This document shows positions 1 through 10,406 of a stretch of 64,000 bases of DNA, piece after piece. The DNA is from Rhizaria sp. SCN 62-66. Taxonomy: Eukaryota; Rhizaria, unplaced. The translations under genes were made by a program, and so were the position numbers. The notes below the pieces were generated by a model. It ran no database searches and was not told the DNA's origin. It saw only the letters and a list, made by a program, of their open reading frames with translations. Position 1 is the stretch's first letter; each line of letters begins with the position of its first letter. The stretch is from positions 1 through 64,000 of the forward strand of contig MEDY01000103.1 of assembly GCA_001724265.1 (NCBI GenBank), read 5' to 3'.

Positions 1-950
1 ACAAGAAACACCACTTTTGAACACAGAAACACCACCTTTGGACACAGCGAGGGGAATACACCGTGGGCCGTCTTCGTCACCGTCTCACATGCTTTTTTAG
101 GTAAAATGTCGTGCGTCACAGACAACTAAAACATCAGTCAACTCAAAACAGAGAACCGAATGTATGTAAGTGAGTAAAAACGGACGACTATGTTGGAAGT
201 CTCCCCTCTTAGATGTTGCACTTGTTTGCATAAGCTCCTGTGGAGTTAAGAGAACATGCGGCATTTGTTCGTCCTCAAGTGACAGCTTTGGCAAGCCTTA
301 TGAGCTGGATAACTTCATGGATAATCTTCCAAATCAAAAGATTGCATATGATCCCGCTGGAGCATACTATTAATCACGTTGCATCGCAAGAACAGCGATG
401 GACACAGAGATATCATGGCGGCACCGTCGATGGAGCACGGTAGATGCGCGCCTTCGAAACGGGGACACAAACAAACGTAATATGAAGGTCTTTCAATGAT
501 AAGATCGACATGAATTGTAAAAATACAAATCGTTCGAGCAATCACACCGCAGCTTGCGTCCAAATAATGCCGGCGATGTGGCCTCGGACGCCTTGTGAAA
601 GGCTGGGCTGGGGTGAAACACCTCACTTCCAAGTCGCGTACATCGCAACTGCCGAACCCACTGTGAAATTGCCAAAATCACGAGGATTTCACATCGAGAA
701 GCAAGGGGTGAGATGCGAACTCGCATTATTAACTATATCCAAGTACTGATGGCCATATGGTGACGCGGTTGGGGCGAAATCCACGCGTTTGTGATCGCGG
801 ACGGCTTAACATGACCCCCTGCAACCCCAAGATCGCGTTCGCAGCCATGGGAGACGAGGCACCGAAGGAGACGAGACTGGGCGAGCAACTTCTGTGCGGA
901 CGCAGCGTATTCAACACCCTGTACCTATTAAAGCACAAGAATTGACTATA
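1..950. other. Left-edge intergenic region, no gene seen
   Basis: Only short open frames of 60-105 codons occur here, on both strands, with mixed composition and no recognisable protein. Base composition is close to neutral, unlike the strongly GC-rich exons nearby. The stretch from about 560 to 930 is somewhat more GC-rich and could be a decayed exon or the 5' UTR and promoter of the next gene, but nothing shows it directly. Confidence 0.5.
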
Positions 951-3900
951 ATGTCGACCTCGGTATTGGTGGTACGTTTTTAATTCTTCATTCGATGATG
1001 ATATCCCCGCAAATCTAAGGCCCACAAAGGCCCTGAGGGTGCGGTGCTTTGCTCCCCTCCGTTTTCGGTTTTTCTATCATATGCGCCGTGGGCTGGTACT
1101 GCAATGAGATATGTTTTTTAGTGACGTATACCCATGTACATTCCAAGCGCCCCGTGTCTTTTTGGGTTAGTTATAAGCACGCGAGTGTCCGAAACTGACT
1201 CCTTTCTAATGGTTTCGAGGGCTGCTTTGGCAAGCACGTCTCGGTCACTGGCTCTCTCCACCGCGTTTGCACGCATATTCTCGTCTCACTCAGTCATTGC
1301 GTCGGGTCTTACCGCATGTGTGTGCTTTTCTTCTTTTCTCCAGGGCAAGCTCCATGAAGCTTTGTCGCTCCGCGACCGCGCAACTATCACTTCAGCCTGC
1401 ACGGCCCTCGAAGCCGATGCATCCTCTGCTTCAGATTCGGCGGCCGTCGTGGCGCTTGCCGACGCCAAGCGCGTCGTGGCCAAGCTCGACCTCGTCGCGT
1501 CTCTCTACGCCGACGCCATGAAAATGCCTCGTGAGCACGTCCTAGTGGACCTTGTCGCCGCCGCAGACGCTCTTGACCTTGATACGCCCGAAGTGGCCAC
1601 CGCCAAGAATCTCAAGCGCGCCCTCATCGACCTCCGCGTCGCTGTCGAAACGCTTGAGGCCGTCTCTCTCAACACACCTGGCGCTGCGCTCGCTTCCACA
1701 CAAGAGAGAGTTGACGCCATCGGCTTTGCTGAGGCCGCGCTCGCCGCCGCCGCTGCCGCTGGCGTCCCCGCCTCGGCCCCCGCATACACACGTTTACAGG
1801 CGACGATGCAGAAGCATCAGGGCTCGTCCTCGGCGCTGACTGCGCTCACCGCGGCGCTTAACGGCAACCCGTCGATGGCGTTTGACGCGACCTCGGCAGC
1901 GCTCGTCTCCGCGCTCACGCTCGCGCTCGACGCAGGCCTCACCACGCACCCGCTGTCAGTCAAGGCCGCCGCCGTGGTGCGCACCACCGCGCAGCTGCGC
2001 CGCCGCGCGCAGGACGCTGTGGCCACCGCGCACGCCGTGACTTCGTCCGGCGCTGGCATGGCCCCCGTGCACGTGGCCGAGGCTGAGGCCGCGCTGCTGG
2101 CCGGCGAGGAGTTCGACGCCGCGCACAACAACGCCTTCGCGGTGTGCACGGCGGCCGAGTTCCGCGCCCTGCGCTCGCTGCTCGACGCCGTCGCCGTTGA
2201 GTACAAGCTCCTGGCCGCCACGCAGGCCGAGCTCGCCACGGGCGGCTGGGTCTTTGACCCGTCCCCGGCCACGGGCGCCGCGGTCGAGGCCGGCGGCTCC
2301 ATCCGCGGCGACTACGACGCCTACCCACCCGCGGCCGCGATCCGCATCACCGAGCTGCAGCGCTGCGCTACTGCGCTGGCGTCGCAGACGTCGCTGCTGC
2401 TGGCCGACGCACGCGACTACCTGTGCTTTGCTGAGGCCGTGCGGCGCCTCCGCGGCAAGGCGACCCTCGCCATCGGAACGAGCGACCGCGACCTATGGGC
2501 CTCGGTCGGCCGCGTGCTCGATGACCTCGCGCTTACCATGGGCACAGATGACAAGGGCGTCCAGCGCGCCGCCGCTGCGCCCGCGCTTGCGCGCCTGCAG
2601 GCCAGTCTCGCCGCTACGGCCGGCCGCACCAACGCGCTGCTGGGCGCCGTCGTCGCCGCCGCCAACGCGGCCGCGCGCCGCGGCTCCACCCGCGGCGGCC
2701 CGCCCAGCGTCTTCGCGCTTCCCGGACTCGGCGCCGGCGCCAACGCGGGCGAGGAGACCAAGAGCGGCGACGCGCGCACGCAGAAACGACCCGTGTCGCG
2801 CGTCATGCTCGGCGGTCGCGCGCTGCATGATATCCCGCTGCCCGCCGTGCCCGCGCCGCAGACGCCCGTGGACGACGACGCCGACGCCGCGGGCCTGCCG
2901 CCCGTGCCGCCGCCGCCCGCGCCCGACGCTGAGGCCGACGCCAAGGCCGAGGAGCTGGCCGCCAAGGCCCGCGCTGCCGCCGCCGCCGCCGCCGAGGGCG
3001 AGGGCGAGGAGGTCGACGTCGACGCCGAGATGGTCGCCAGCCAGCGCCTCGCGCGCCTGCACACGTACCTGTCGCTCAACGCCGAGGTGCGCTCGCTGCG
3101 CGCGGAGCTTGAGTATCAGCAGCTGGTGCAGGCGCACATCTCGCGCATGCACGTCGCCTTCGACAAGTACGACATCGCGCTGCTCGATGAGTCGGTCGCG
3201 CTGGCCCAGGCGCCGCCGCTCAACATGCGCGCCAAGTTCTCCCCGCAGCTCCGCGCGGCCGCGCGCCGGCGCGACGACATGGTCGAGTGCCGGCGCCGCC
3301 TCGTCGCAGCGCTGGAGCAGCCCGATGACCAAACGCTGGCCGACGCTATCATCTACGCGCAGACGCTGCGCTACCCGCACGAGGAGCTCTCCCGCGCGCG
3401 TGCGCTGCTCGAGACTGTGTCGATCATCAATGAGGAGGCCGCGGCGGCGTGGGAGGCACGCTCCGACGCCGCCATGGCGCGCGTGCTGACCAAGGCGTCG
3501 GCCGCGCGCGTCAACACGCCCGCCGTGCAGCAGATTCAACAGCACGTCTTTGCGCGCTCCAACGCAGGCGCCGGCGCCGGCGCGGGTGGGGCTGGCATGG
3601 GCGGCGAGGGCTCCGTGCCGCCGCACATGGCGCGCTCCGGCAGCGTTGTGGGCTCCGCCGTCGTCGGTGGCGGCATGGACGCGCTGCTGGCGCGGCGCCA
3701 GGCCGCGCTGGACTCGCTCGACCTGGAGGCCGTGGGGCGCGTGGACATCGAGATCCGGCGCCTGCACGTGCGCACCAACGCCGAGTCGATCGCGTTCGAC
3801 GGGTGCGAGGAGCTGCTGCCGCCCGCGACGTGGGCCAACAAGAAGTTCCTTTGCTGGGACCGCGTGGAACTGGCGCAGACGATGCTGGTGTACTCGGTGA

Positions 3901-4571
3901 ACCAGGTCCACGCCGCGCTGACGACGCTGCAGCGCACGACGATGGCGGACGAAAAGGAGCGCGCCAAGGTCGCGGCCGAGCTGGCTGAGCTTGTGCTGCT
4001 CTACGGCCACGACGGGCTGGACCCCGAGATGACGGACGAGCCGCCGCTGCCGGGCATCGAGGGCGTGCGCGCCGTGTCCGCGGGCGCGCACCGCGTGCTC
4101 ACCTTTATGCGCAACAAGGCGTACCTGGCCAACGAGCTCTATGCGCTGCTGGTGAAGCAGCTCACGGGCGTTCCCGTGGGGCTTGTGCGCGAGCGCTACT
4201 GGAAACTCATGGGGATATCGCTGTGCTTCTTCGCGCCGATGGGCGAGCCGATGCAGATGGCGCTGCACGAATTCTTGCTGCGGCGCGAGGCGAACAAGCA
4301 CGAGGCCGTGTTGATGGAACGCCTCTTCCCCAAGGCCTACACCAACACAGGCGTGCTGGGCATCCCAGGCCGGTCGAGTTACATCGCGCCGGGCTCCGTG
4401 TCGGGCCCGCTCAACAATGGCGCCAACACTATGGTAGTGCCACCCGACGTCACGGTCAAGGAGGTTGAGGACGTCACGGCCATGTTCACGTCGCCGCCCA
4501 TCACTTCCGACGAGCGCCGCGCCAACGCCAAGAAGGAAGTCCGCCGCCTCCGCTGCTTCTACCTCTCATAA
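951..4571 (+). CDS. Ala-rich helical protein with C-terminal MyTH4 domain
   Basis: The main exon is 1344-4571. It begins after a clear polypyrimidine acceptor (ttcttttctccag) and runs to TAA. A short first exon at 951-971 (MSTSVLV) is proposed because it ends at a consensus GTACGT donor and joins in phase 0, giving about 1,082 residues. A continuous reading from the ATG at 1134 or 1209 would translate the pyrimidine tract and is less likely. Most of the protein is Ala-rich paired helices, with a Pro-rich linker at roughly residues 500-560. Near the C-terminus, NELYALLVKQLTG followed by RYWKLMGISLCFFAP matches the MyTH4 core pattern (DELYCQLxKQ, then RGWxLLxLCLxxFPPS). MyTH4 domains in myosin and kinesin tails bind microtubules or cargo. 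No motor or FERM domain is present, so the role is unknown. A larger gene beginning upstream cannot be excluded. Confidence 0.72.
972..1343 (+). other. Proposed first intron of the MyTH4 gene
   Basis: The donor is GTACGT at 972 and the acceptor is a pyrimidine-rich tract ending in CAG at 1341-1343. The length is 372 nt. Joining 951-971 to 1344 keeps the reading frame. The acceptor is convincing; the first exon is only seven codons, so the donor choice is less certain. Confidence 0.5.
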
Positions 4572-5584
4572 GTGAAGCGCAGCAAGACTCACTGTAACGC
4601 TGTGTTTGCGAAGTGCGAGGTAAAGTGGAGCGACAATGCGCACGGGCTTTTGTGTGAGAAGTGAGTGCAGTTGCTGCTGCTCACTGTATCCCAACTCTCG
4701 TACGTTTGACTTTGTCTTACTTTCTCTCTCTTCTTTTTTAACTTCAGACGTTCACTTTTTGTTGCTGCTGCGCCTTTCCTAGTGATGCTGATTGGCTCGT
4801 GCCTAAAACATACACACACACACGCAACTCGCACATGCCCACGTTCGACGTGTGGGTTAAATGTGTGTATTTGTACAACCGTTCTCCTCATCCACTTCCT
4901 TCCTCTAGCTTTCTTTCTCTGCTTGATTCTGTTAGCTTGTCGTTCTCTTTTCATCATAGTGTGTTGTTTGTAGCAATAGCCATCGTTTTATCTTCATACG
5001 ATTTGTTTTCTCGTTTAACACGCGCGTTTGATCGCGCCCGTCTTCCTTGATTGCGTTGCTTGCGTCTTTTTAGTTGTGTTCCCAATCGTTTTAATACAAA
5101 TGCACATTGCTGAATCAAACTTGAAAACGATGTCGTAAAACCCAATGCAACCAAAGATAAACTATCATTGCGTGATATGAATAAGGTCTGGTGATATTTT
5201 GTAGTGGTCTCTGTATCAGTTCCTGAGACGACACACAGCAAAAAAATGCTGTACTGTGCGACGCCTAAGGTTCATTAAAAAGGTGCTTAAATAAGCTTTT
5301 TAGTTACATGATGAAAACAATTTTCTTTCTTTTTGGAATAGTTGTTTGTCACTTATCTTCTTCTTTTCCTCCTTCCCTATCATTCAAAAACAATACCCTA
5401 AGTCCAAACTGCACACCCACACACGCTTGAAAGAACTCAAACACACACGAGACCACTGCTTAACGACGCTTTCGTCATTCAGGCAGTCAGTCGGTCAATC
5501 GGTGAGTCAAGCGCTCCACGGGTAAGTGAGTTTGCGAGTCTGTTAAGCCACCGGTCGGTCAGTCAGTCAAGACGGTCGGTGCAC
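4572..5584. other. Convergent intergenic region
   Basis: This AT-rich region lies between the 3' ends of the MyTH4 gene and the V-ATPase gene. It holds a short AC dinucleotide run near 4809-4823 and T-rich tracts. I see no convincing gene or RNA. It should contain the 3' UTRs and polyadenylation sites of both neighbours. Confidence 0.6.
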
Positions 5585-7661
5585 TTAGTGGGCCTCGGGG
5601 TCGTTGTCCTGGGCCTCGATGCGCTTGCGCTCCTCAGCGGCAGCGCGCTCCTTGTCGGCCTCGGCGCGCTTCCACTCGGCGTAGGCCTCACGGAGAGCAG
5701 GGAGCATCTGCGCGCGGTTCCACTGGTCGCGGTGCTGACGGGGGTAGAAGAGGAACTTGAGATCCTTGTTGATCTGCTTCAGCTCCTCGGGGTCGAAGCG
5801 CTCGAGCAGGGTCCAGGCGATGGAGAGCGAGTCGAAGACGTCGCGCTTCTTGTAGGCGTCCTGGGCCACGAACTCAGACTCGAAGAGCTCCTCGAACTTG
5901 AGAAGCTTCTTCTCCTCATCGTTGAGGGCGTCCTCACCGACGACGGCCTTGAGGGCCTGGGTCTCCTTGCCACCGGCGTAGTTGGCGTAGAGCTGGTTGG
6001 ACACGGAGGGGTGGTCCTCGCGGGTGAAGCCACGGCCAATGGCGGACTTCATGAGACGGGAGAGCGAGGGAAGCACGTTGATGGGGGGGTAGATACCCTT
6101 GTTGTGCATCTGGCGGTCGATGAAGATCTGACCCTCCGTGATATAGCCCGTAAGGTCGGGAATCGGGTGAGTGATATCGTCGTTGGGCATGGTAAGAATG
6201 GGGAGCTGGGTGATGGAACCGTTCTTGCCGAAGACACGGCCGGCACGCTCGTAGATGGTGGAAAGATCCGTGTACATGTAACCGGGGTAACCACGGCGAC
6301 CAGGCACCTCCTCACGGGCGGCGGACACTTCACGGAGGGCATCGGCGTAGGAGGACATGTCGGTAAGGATACACAGCACGTGCATCTCGCGCTCGTAGGC
6401 GAGGTACTCGGCGGTGGTGAGGGCGAGACGGGGCGTGATGATACGCTCGATCGTGGGGTCGTTGGCGCGGTTGACGAAGAGCACGGTGCGCTCCATGGAG
6501 CCGTTGGCCTGGAAGTCCTCCTCGAAGAAGCGGGCAGTCTCCATGTTGATACCCATGGCAGCGAAGACGATGACGAAGTTCTCCTCGGTCATGTCAAGAC
6601 GGTTCGAGGCGTTCTTGACGAGACCGGCCTGACGGCAGATCTGGGCGGCGATGTCGTTGTGGGGCAGACCGGCGGCGGAGAAGAGGGGGATCTTCTGGCC
6701 ACGGGCAATGGACATGTTCATGTCGATGGCGGAGATACCAGTCTCGATCATCTGACGGGGGTACTCGCGCTGGCAGGGGTTAATGGGCTGGCCCTGGATG
6801 TCGAGGTAGTCCTCGGCGAGAATGGGCGTCTTGTTCGAGTCGGTGGGGCGACCGGAGCCGTCGAAGGTGCGGCCAAGCATCTCCTCGGAGATGGGCATCC
6901 TGAGGACATCACCGGTGAACTCGCAGCGGGTGTAGGTGTTATCGATGTAGTGAGTACCCTCGAAGACCTGAACGATAGCGCGCTTGCCGTGAATTTCGAG
7001 CACCTGACCGACACGCTTCTCGCCGTTGCCGAGGGTGATGTTGACGATCTCGGCGTACTTGGGGAGCTTGACGTTGTCGAGCACGACAAGAGGGTCCTTG
7101 ACCTGGGCGACAGTAGAGTAGTCTGTATAAGATCAAGTACACCGCGGAGACGCAAGAAGAGAAGACAGGTTGTGGCAAGAGCAAGGTGGAGCGGGGTTAG
7201 AGGGCAAACAGGAGGGGAACAAAAGCCGGAAAAAATGTGAATTAGTATGGTCAGTTTCCAGAAAAAATAAATGCTAGTGATTTTACAGTGATGATACATT
7301 CCGCAAATCGAAAACCAAATGTTGGGAAGGACGTGGTGAGGTGAATGAACACTTCCGGAATCTGGAGCAAGGGAGCGATGTCATCAAAGTGCGATCAGCC
7401 GAATTGGCTGATCAGACGCTGAGACAGGCAGCACAATCGTAAAACAAGCGCGCTCCAAAGAAATCAAGCTATTAAAGCCGCGTAATTGCTTGGAAGCAAG
7501 ATGAGAGGGCTATGGGGCAAGCCTTTGAGATGGCAATTGCGAGAAAGAAAAGGTCGCTTAGACGTACCGAGGTTGGGCTGGACGTGGTAGTCGCGAACAG
7601 CGGCGGCCGCGTTGATCTGCGGCAGCGTGAGGGGCTGACCAAACAACGAAACGGACGACAT
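5585..7661 (-). CDS. V-type H+-ATPase subunit B
   Basis: This is the non-catalytic nucleotide-binding B subunit of the V1 sector, which alternates with subunit A in the A3B3 ring that drives proton pumping into endomembrane compartments. There are two exons: 7568-7661 and 5585-7122. The 445-nt intron has a GTACGT donor, and the join restores [18 protein letters not shown], the expected B-subunit N-terminal block. The protein is 543 residues. Diagnostic segments include [36 protein letters not shown] (the degenerate P-loop region typical of B rather than A), and the conserved run ending in [17 protein letters not shown]. The C-terminus carries a charged extension ([16 protein letters not shown]) that makes it longer than the usual 490-510 residues. 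Identification is very secure. Confidence 0.97.
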
Positions 7662-8268
7662 TGTAAAGTGGTCGCTGCTAAATGGGCAACAAGGCGAGAA
7701 CAGAGGGCGATGAAAACAGGCAATTGTGAGAGTGTCATCGGACGGACCTCAGGGCAGGCAAATGCCCACGTCCAATTTGCGGTGCAGACAAGCCATTCAA
7801 GCAATGCAACAAATGAAATAGATAGAAAACCGAGCGCATAACTACTCTGCAAAATGGCATATCCATTGGTGCACGTTGAGGGGGAGATGTTTTGACGCTT
7901 CAGGTCGTCGAGCCCACACACCACGTCTTTGGCTCTTTCCCTTAGTAGCCCTCGCTCTCGGTCCGGCTTGGTGACCGTGAGCAACCCTCTCGCGACCAAA
8001 CTGATAGAACGCACAATTTTGGCCCAAATCCCAACGATGGTGACTTGATTCTCAAGCAGCATATTTAAAATATTGGACGGCTCGGATGTGACATATGAGA
8101 TATCTGTGTATTTTAGCCCTCTTTTGGTCAGGAAAATTTTAAAATGTTTTTTGTAGCTTTCCTTATAAGATTATAATACTGATTTTAAAAGAAACCGTGT
8201 TTTAACATTGACATACTGGAAAATTAATTTCGACCACAAAATAAAAACTGCTTTGTTTTTCAAACATG

Positions 8269-8276
8269 GCGCCAAA
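8269..8276 (-). promoter_or_regulatory. E2F-like motif
   Basis: The minus strand reads TTTGGCGC, an exact match to the E2F/DP consensus TTTSSCGC, about 390 bp upstream of the dCTP deaminase ATG. A second GGCGCC-centred copy lies at 8442-8450. E2F sites commonly control nucleotide-metabolism genes in S phase. The link here is inferred from sequence and position only. Confidence 0.35.
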
Positions 8277-8441
8277 CAGAGGTACAACTTTATTTGAGTT
8301 CATATGACACGTGTATAGGTTAAAACTGCATTTCATAGTTGAGCCATCGAGTGCCTTTATAGTTTAGATGTGATCTATGAAATATTTTTCCGATTGGCGA
8401 TCGGAATAGTTTAGACAAGGGTGGACAAAACATGCAAGATC

Positions 8442-8450
8442 TTGGCGCCA
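8442..8450 (+). promoter_or_regulatory. Second E2F-like motif
   Basis: The sequence TTGGCGCCA is palindromic and shares its core with the motif at 8269-8276. It lies about 215 bp upstream of the ATG, in otherwise AT-rich DNA, so a GC palindrome stands out. Confidence 0.3.
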
Positions 8451-8663
8451 GTTTCATGTCTCTTTTGACTATCGACATTATCTCTGTGAATAAGAACTCA
8501 TCATCGATCTCATCTGCATGATAAGCATGAATTACCCCGAGGTTTTATTTGCTGTGACTATATTTCCTTTGATTGACGGTATTATGTTTGGCGGTATGCT
8601 CATCGCTGTAACTCTCCTTTGCGACGACCGCGTGTCTCTCTTTGCGCTTAGAACTCGGCAACA

Positions 8664-10053
8664 ATGTCCAGTGAAAATGAGAACGAGCCCAAGCAGTCTA
8701 CGCTCTCCGACAAGGTCCGTCTCAGAAAAGCCTAGAGATAGCTCTGGTTTGCTCTTATTCATCATTCTTGGGTCTGTTATGCTGCCCCTTTCATCGCTCC
8801 CTTGCTTCTTGCTCACGTCATCCAATCTCGCCTTATCTCGATGTCCACTCATACAACAGGCTATTCTGCAGCACATGGCCAAGGGCACTGTGATTATCCA
8901 CCCGTTTTCCCCCGCGGCGCTTAACACTTCGAGCTACGACGTGACCCTGGGCGAGTACTACTTCCGCGAGGCGGAGCCTCAGCCCGGCATGGGCATCTAC
9001 AACCCGTACTCGGCCGCGCACGTCGCGCGCGTGTGGGGCACCACGCCGCTGCGCGCCCAGACGGCCGGTGAGTGGACCAAGGAGACCGGCATCCAGCTCG
9101 AAAACTTTGCCGACGACGACCGCATCATCTGGATTAAGCCTGGAGAGGTACGCGAACCTACTGTAACACGTGCATCGTCGTTTAGGCAACAATGTCATTT
9201 TACCATTCGCATAAGCCTGTTGAATCTTATCTGCTTCACTAATAACGGCGTAACTGATGTGCTTTGGTTTTTGTATTTTGGTATAGACTATTCTGGCTCA
9301 CACCAACGAGTTCATTGGCGGCCGCGACAGTGTCACGACGATGATGAAGGCTCGCTCAAGCATGGGTCGCAACTTCATCGAGATCTGCAAGTGCGCTGGG
9401 TACGTGAAACTAGTTGATCTTTCTTGCTATGATGTTCTCTCAACGAATCAATGTCTTTAGTGCCGCGAAGCAAGTATGAAATGAAATCGACCACTCTTAT
9501 GGTAATGCAACTCATCCTAATTGTTTATTCTCTTTGTGAACACTTGCACAACTGCTCTAGTTGGGGTGATGCGGGGTACTTCAACCGCTGGACGCTCGAG
9601 GTTACCTCTCTGAGCAGCTACTCCATTTGCCTCGGCGTCGGCCGCCGCATCGGCCAGATCGTCTTCTATGACACCATCGGCACGCTCGCTGGCCGCAGCT
9701 ACGGCAACGACGGCAAGTACCAGTCCGAGGCGGACCTGGCCCAGCTCGTCGCCAACTGGACCCCACTGGCGTGCCTGCCCAAGATGTACTTGGACCGTGA
9801 GATTGGCAAGGCGGGCGCGCCACAGCGTCTGCCCGCGGCCGCACCCACCACCTCGCAGCTGCGCTACGCGGGCGCGGCGCTCACGCGCGGCGACACCGAC
9901 GGGCCCGTCGGCGGCGTTACCACGACGCTGGCCGCCGACGCCGAGGTCGACCCCAACGGGTGGTACCTCGACGGTGCCGCTGTGGCCGCCAAGATGCTCG
10001 CCGAGGACGGTGCCAAGGTGCGCGCGCAGGAGGAGCAGAAGCAGAAGCAGTAA
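8664..10053 (+). CDS. dCTP deaminase (Dcd family)
   Basis: This enzyme deaminates dCTP to dUTP, feeding dTMP synthesis; the family shares the trimeric dUTPase fold. There are four exons: 8664-8714, 8860-9147, 9287-9399 and 9561-10053. Their phases agree and give 314 residues. Donors are GTCCGT, GTACGC and GTACGT. Core motifs are SSYDVTLGEYYF (about 40-51), PGE-TILAHTNEFIGG (111-125), KARSSMGR (134-141, matching the catalytic RSSxxR), CAGWGDAGYFNRWTLE (149-164, whose E164 aligns with the catalytic Glu138 of E. coli Dcd), and DGKYQ near 200. A C-terminal extension of about 110 residues ends in a Gln/Lys-rich tail and has no counterpart in bacterial Dcd. The family is mainly bacterial, archaeal and viral, so ancient transfer is possible, but the introns and local composition show it is fully at home here. 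Confidence 0.9.
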
Positions 10054-10406
10054 GCGTGCTAATTTTCCATCAGTGCTGCGATGGCGAGTGAGTGCGCATG
10101 TGCTGTGCAACAGCAAGCATTTACAGAGGCTGACTAAACGACTTGCATGTGCATAGGACAACTGCTAAAAAGCAACATGTTGCTCTTCGTATGACAAATC
10201 TAGACAACCAAAGAATCTAAATGAAGAAAGATAATCATTTCCAACAACCGTTCGACCAATTAACGGACAACATAGCGACAGAATCAGCAATACAATAGTA
10301 CAACGTGTATTTCTTTCATATAACGTAGTAATTTAATTGGTATGTATCCCCAAAATCTGCGCGCTTGAGATGAAGTTCTGAGAAATCCTCATGAAACATC
10401 ATATGA
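10054..10406. other. Convergent intergenic region
   Basis: AT-rich DNA between the 3' ends of the dCTP deaminase gene and the Ala-rich gene. I see no gene-like open frame or structured RNA. Confidence 0.6.

Larger units (their letters stand above)
7662..8663. promoter_or_regulatory. Divergent promoter region, V-ATPase B / dCTP deaminase
   Basis: About 1 kb separates the two divergent start codons. The half near the dCTP deaminase gene is AT-rich and contains two GGCGCC-centred motifs (described separately). The half near the V-ATPase gene is of mixed composition. The open frames seen here do not resemble proteins. Confidence 0.55.

Noticed and set aside
1134-1343. Coding continuation of the MyTH4 gene upstream to the ATG at 1134
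   Set aside because: The segment ends in a classical pyrimidine-rich acceptor and its codon use is unlike the exon; it is best read as intron.
5579-7240. A 553-codon open frame antisense to V-ATPase subunit B
   Set aside because: It arises from the strong GC bias at third positions of the sense gene. Its protein is Val/Gly/Leu-rich and unlike any family, while the sense strand is unmistakably V-ATPase B.
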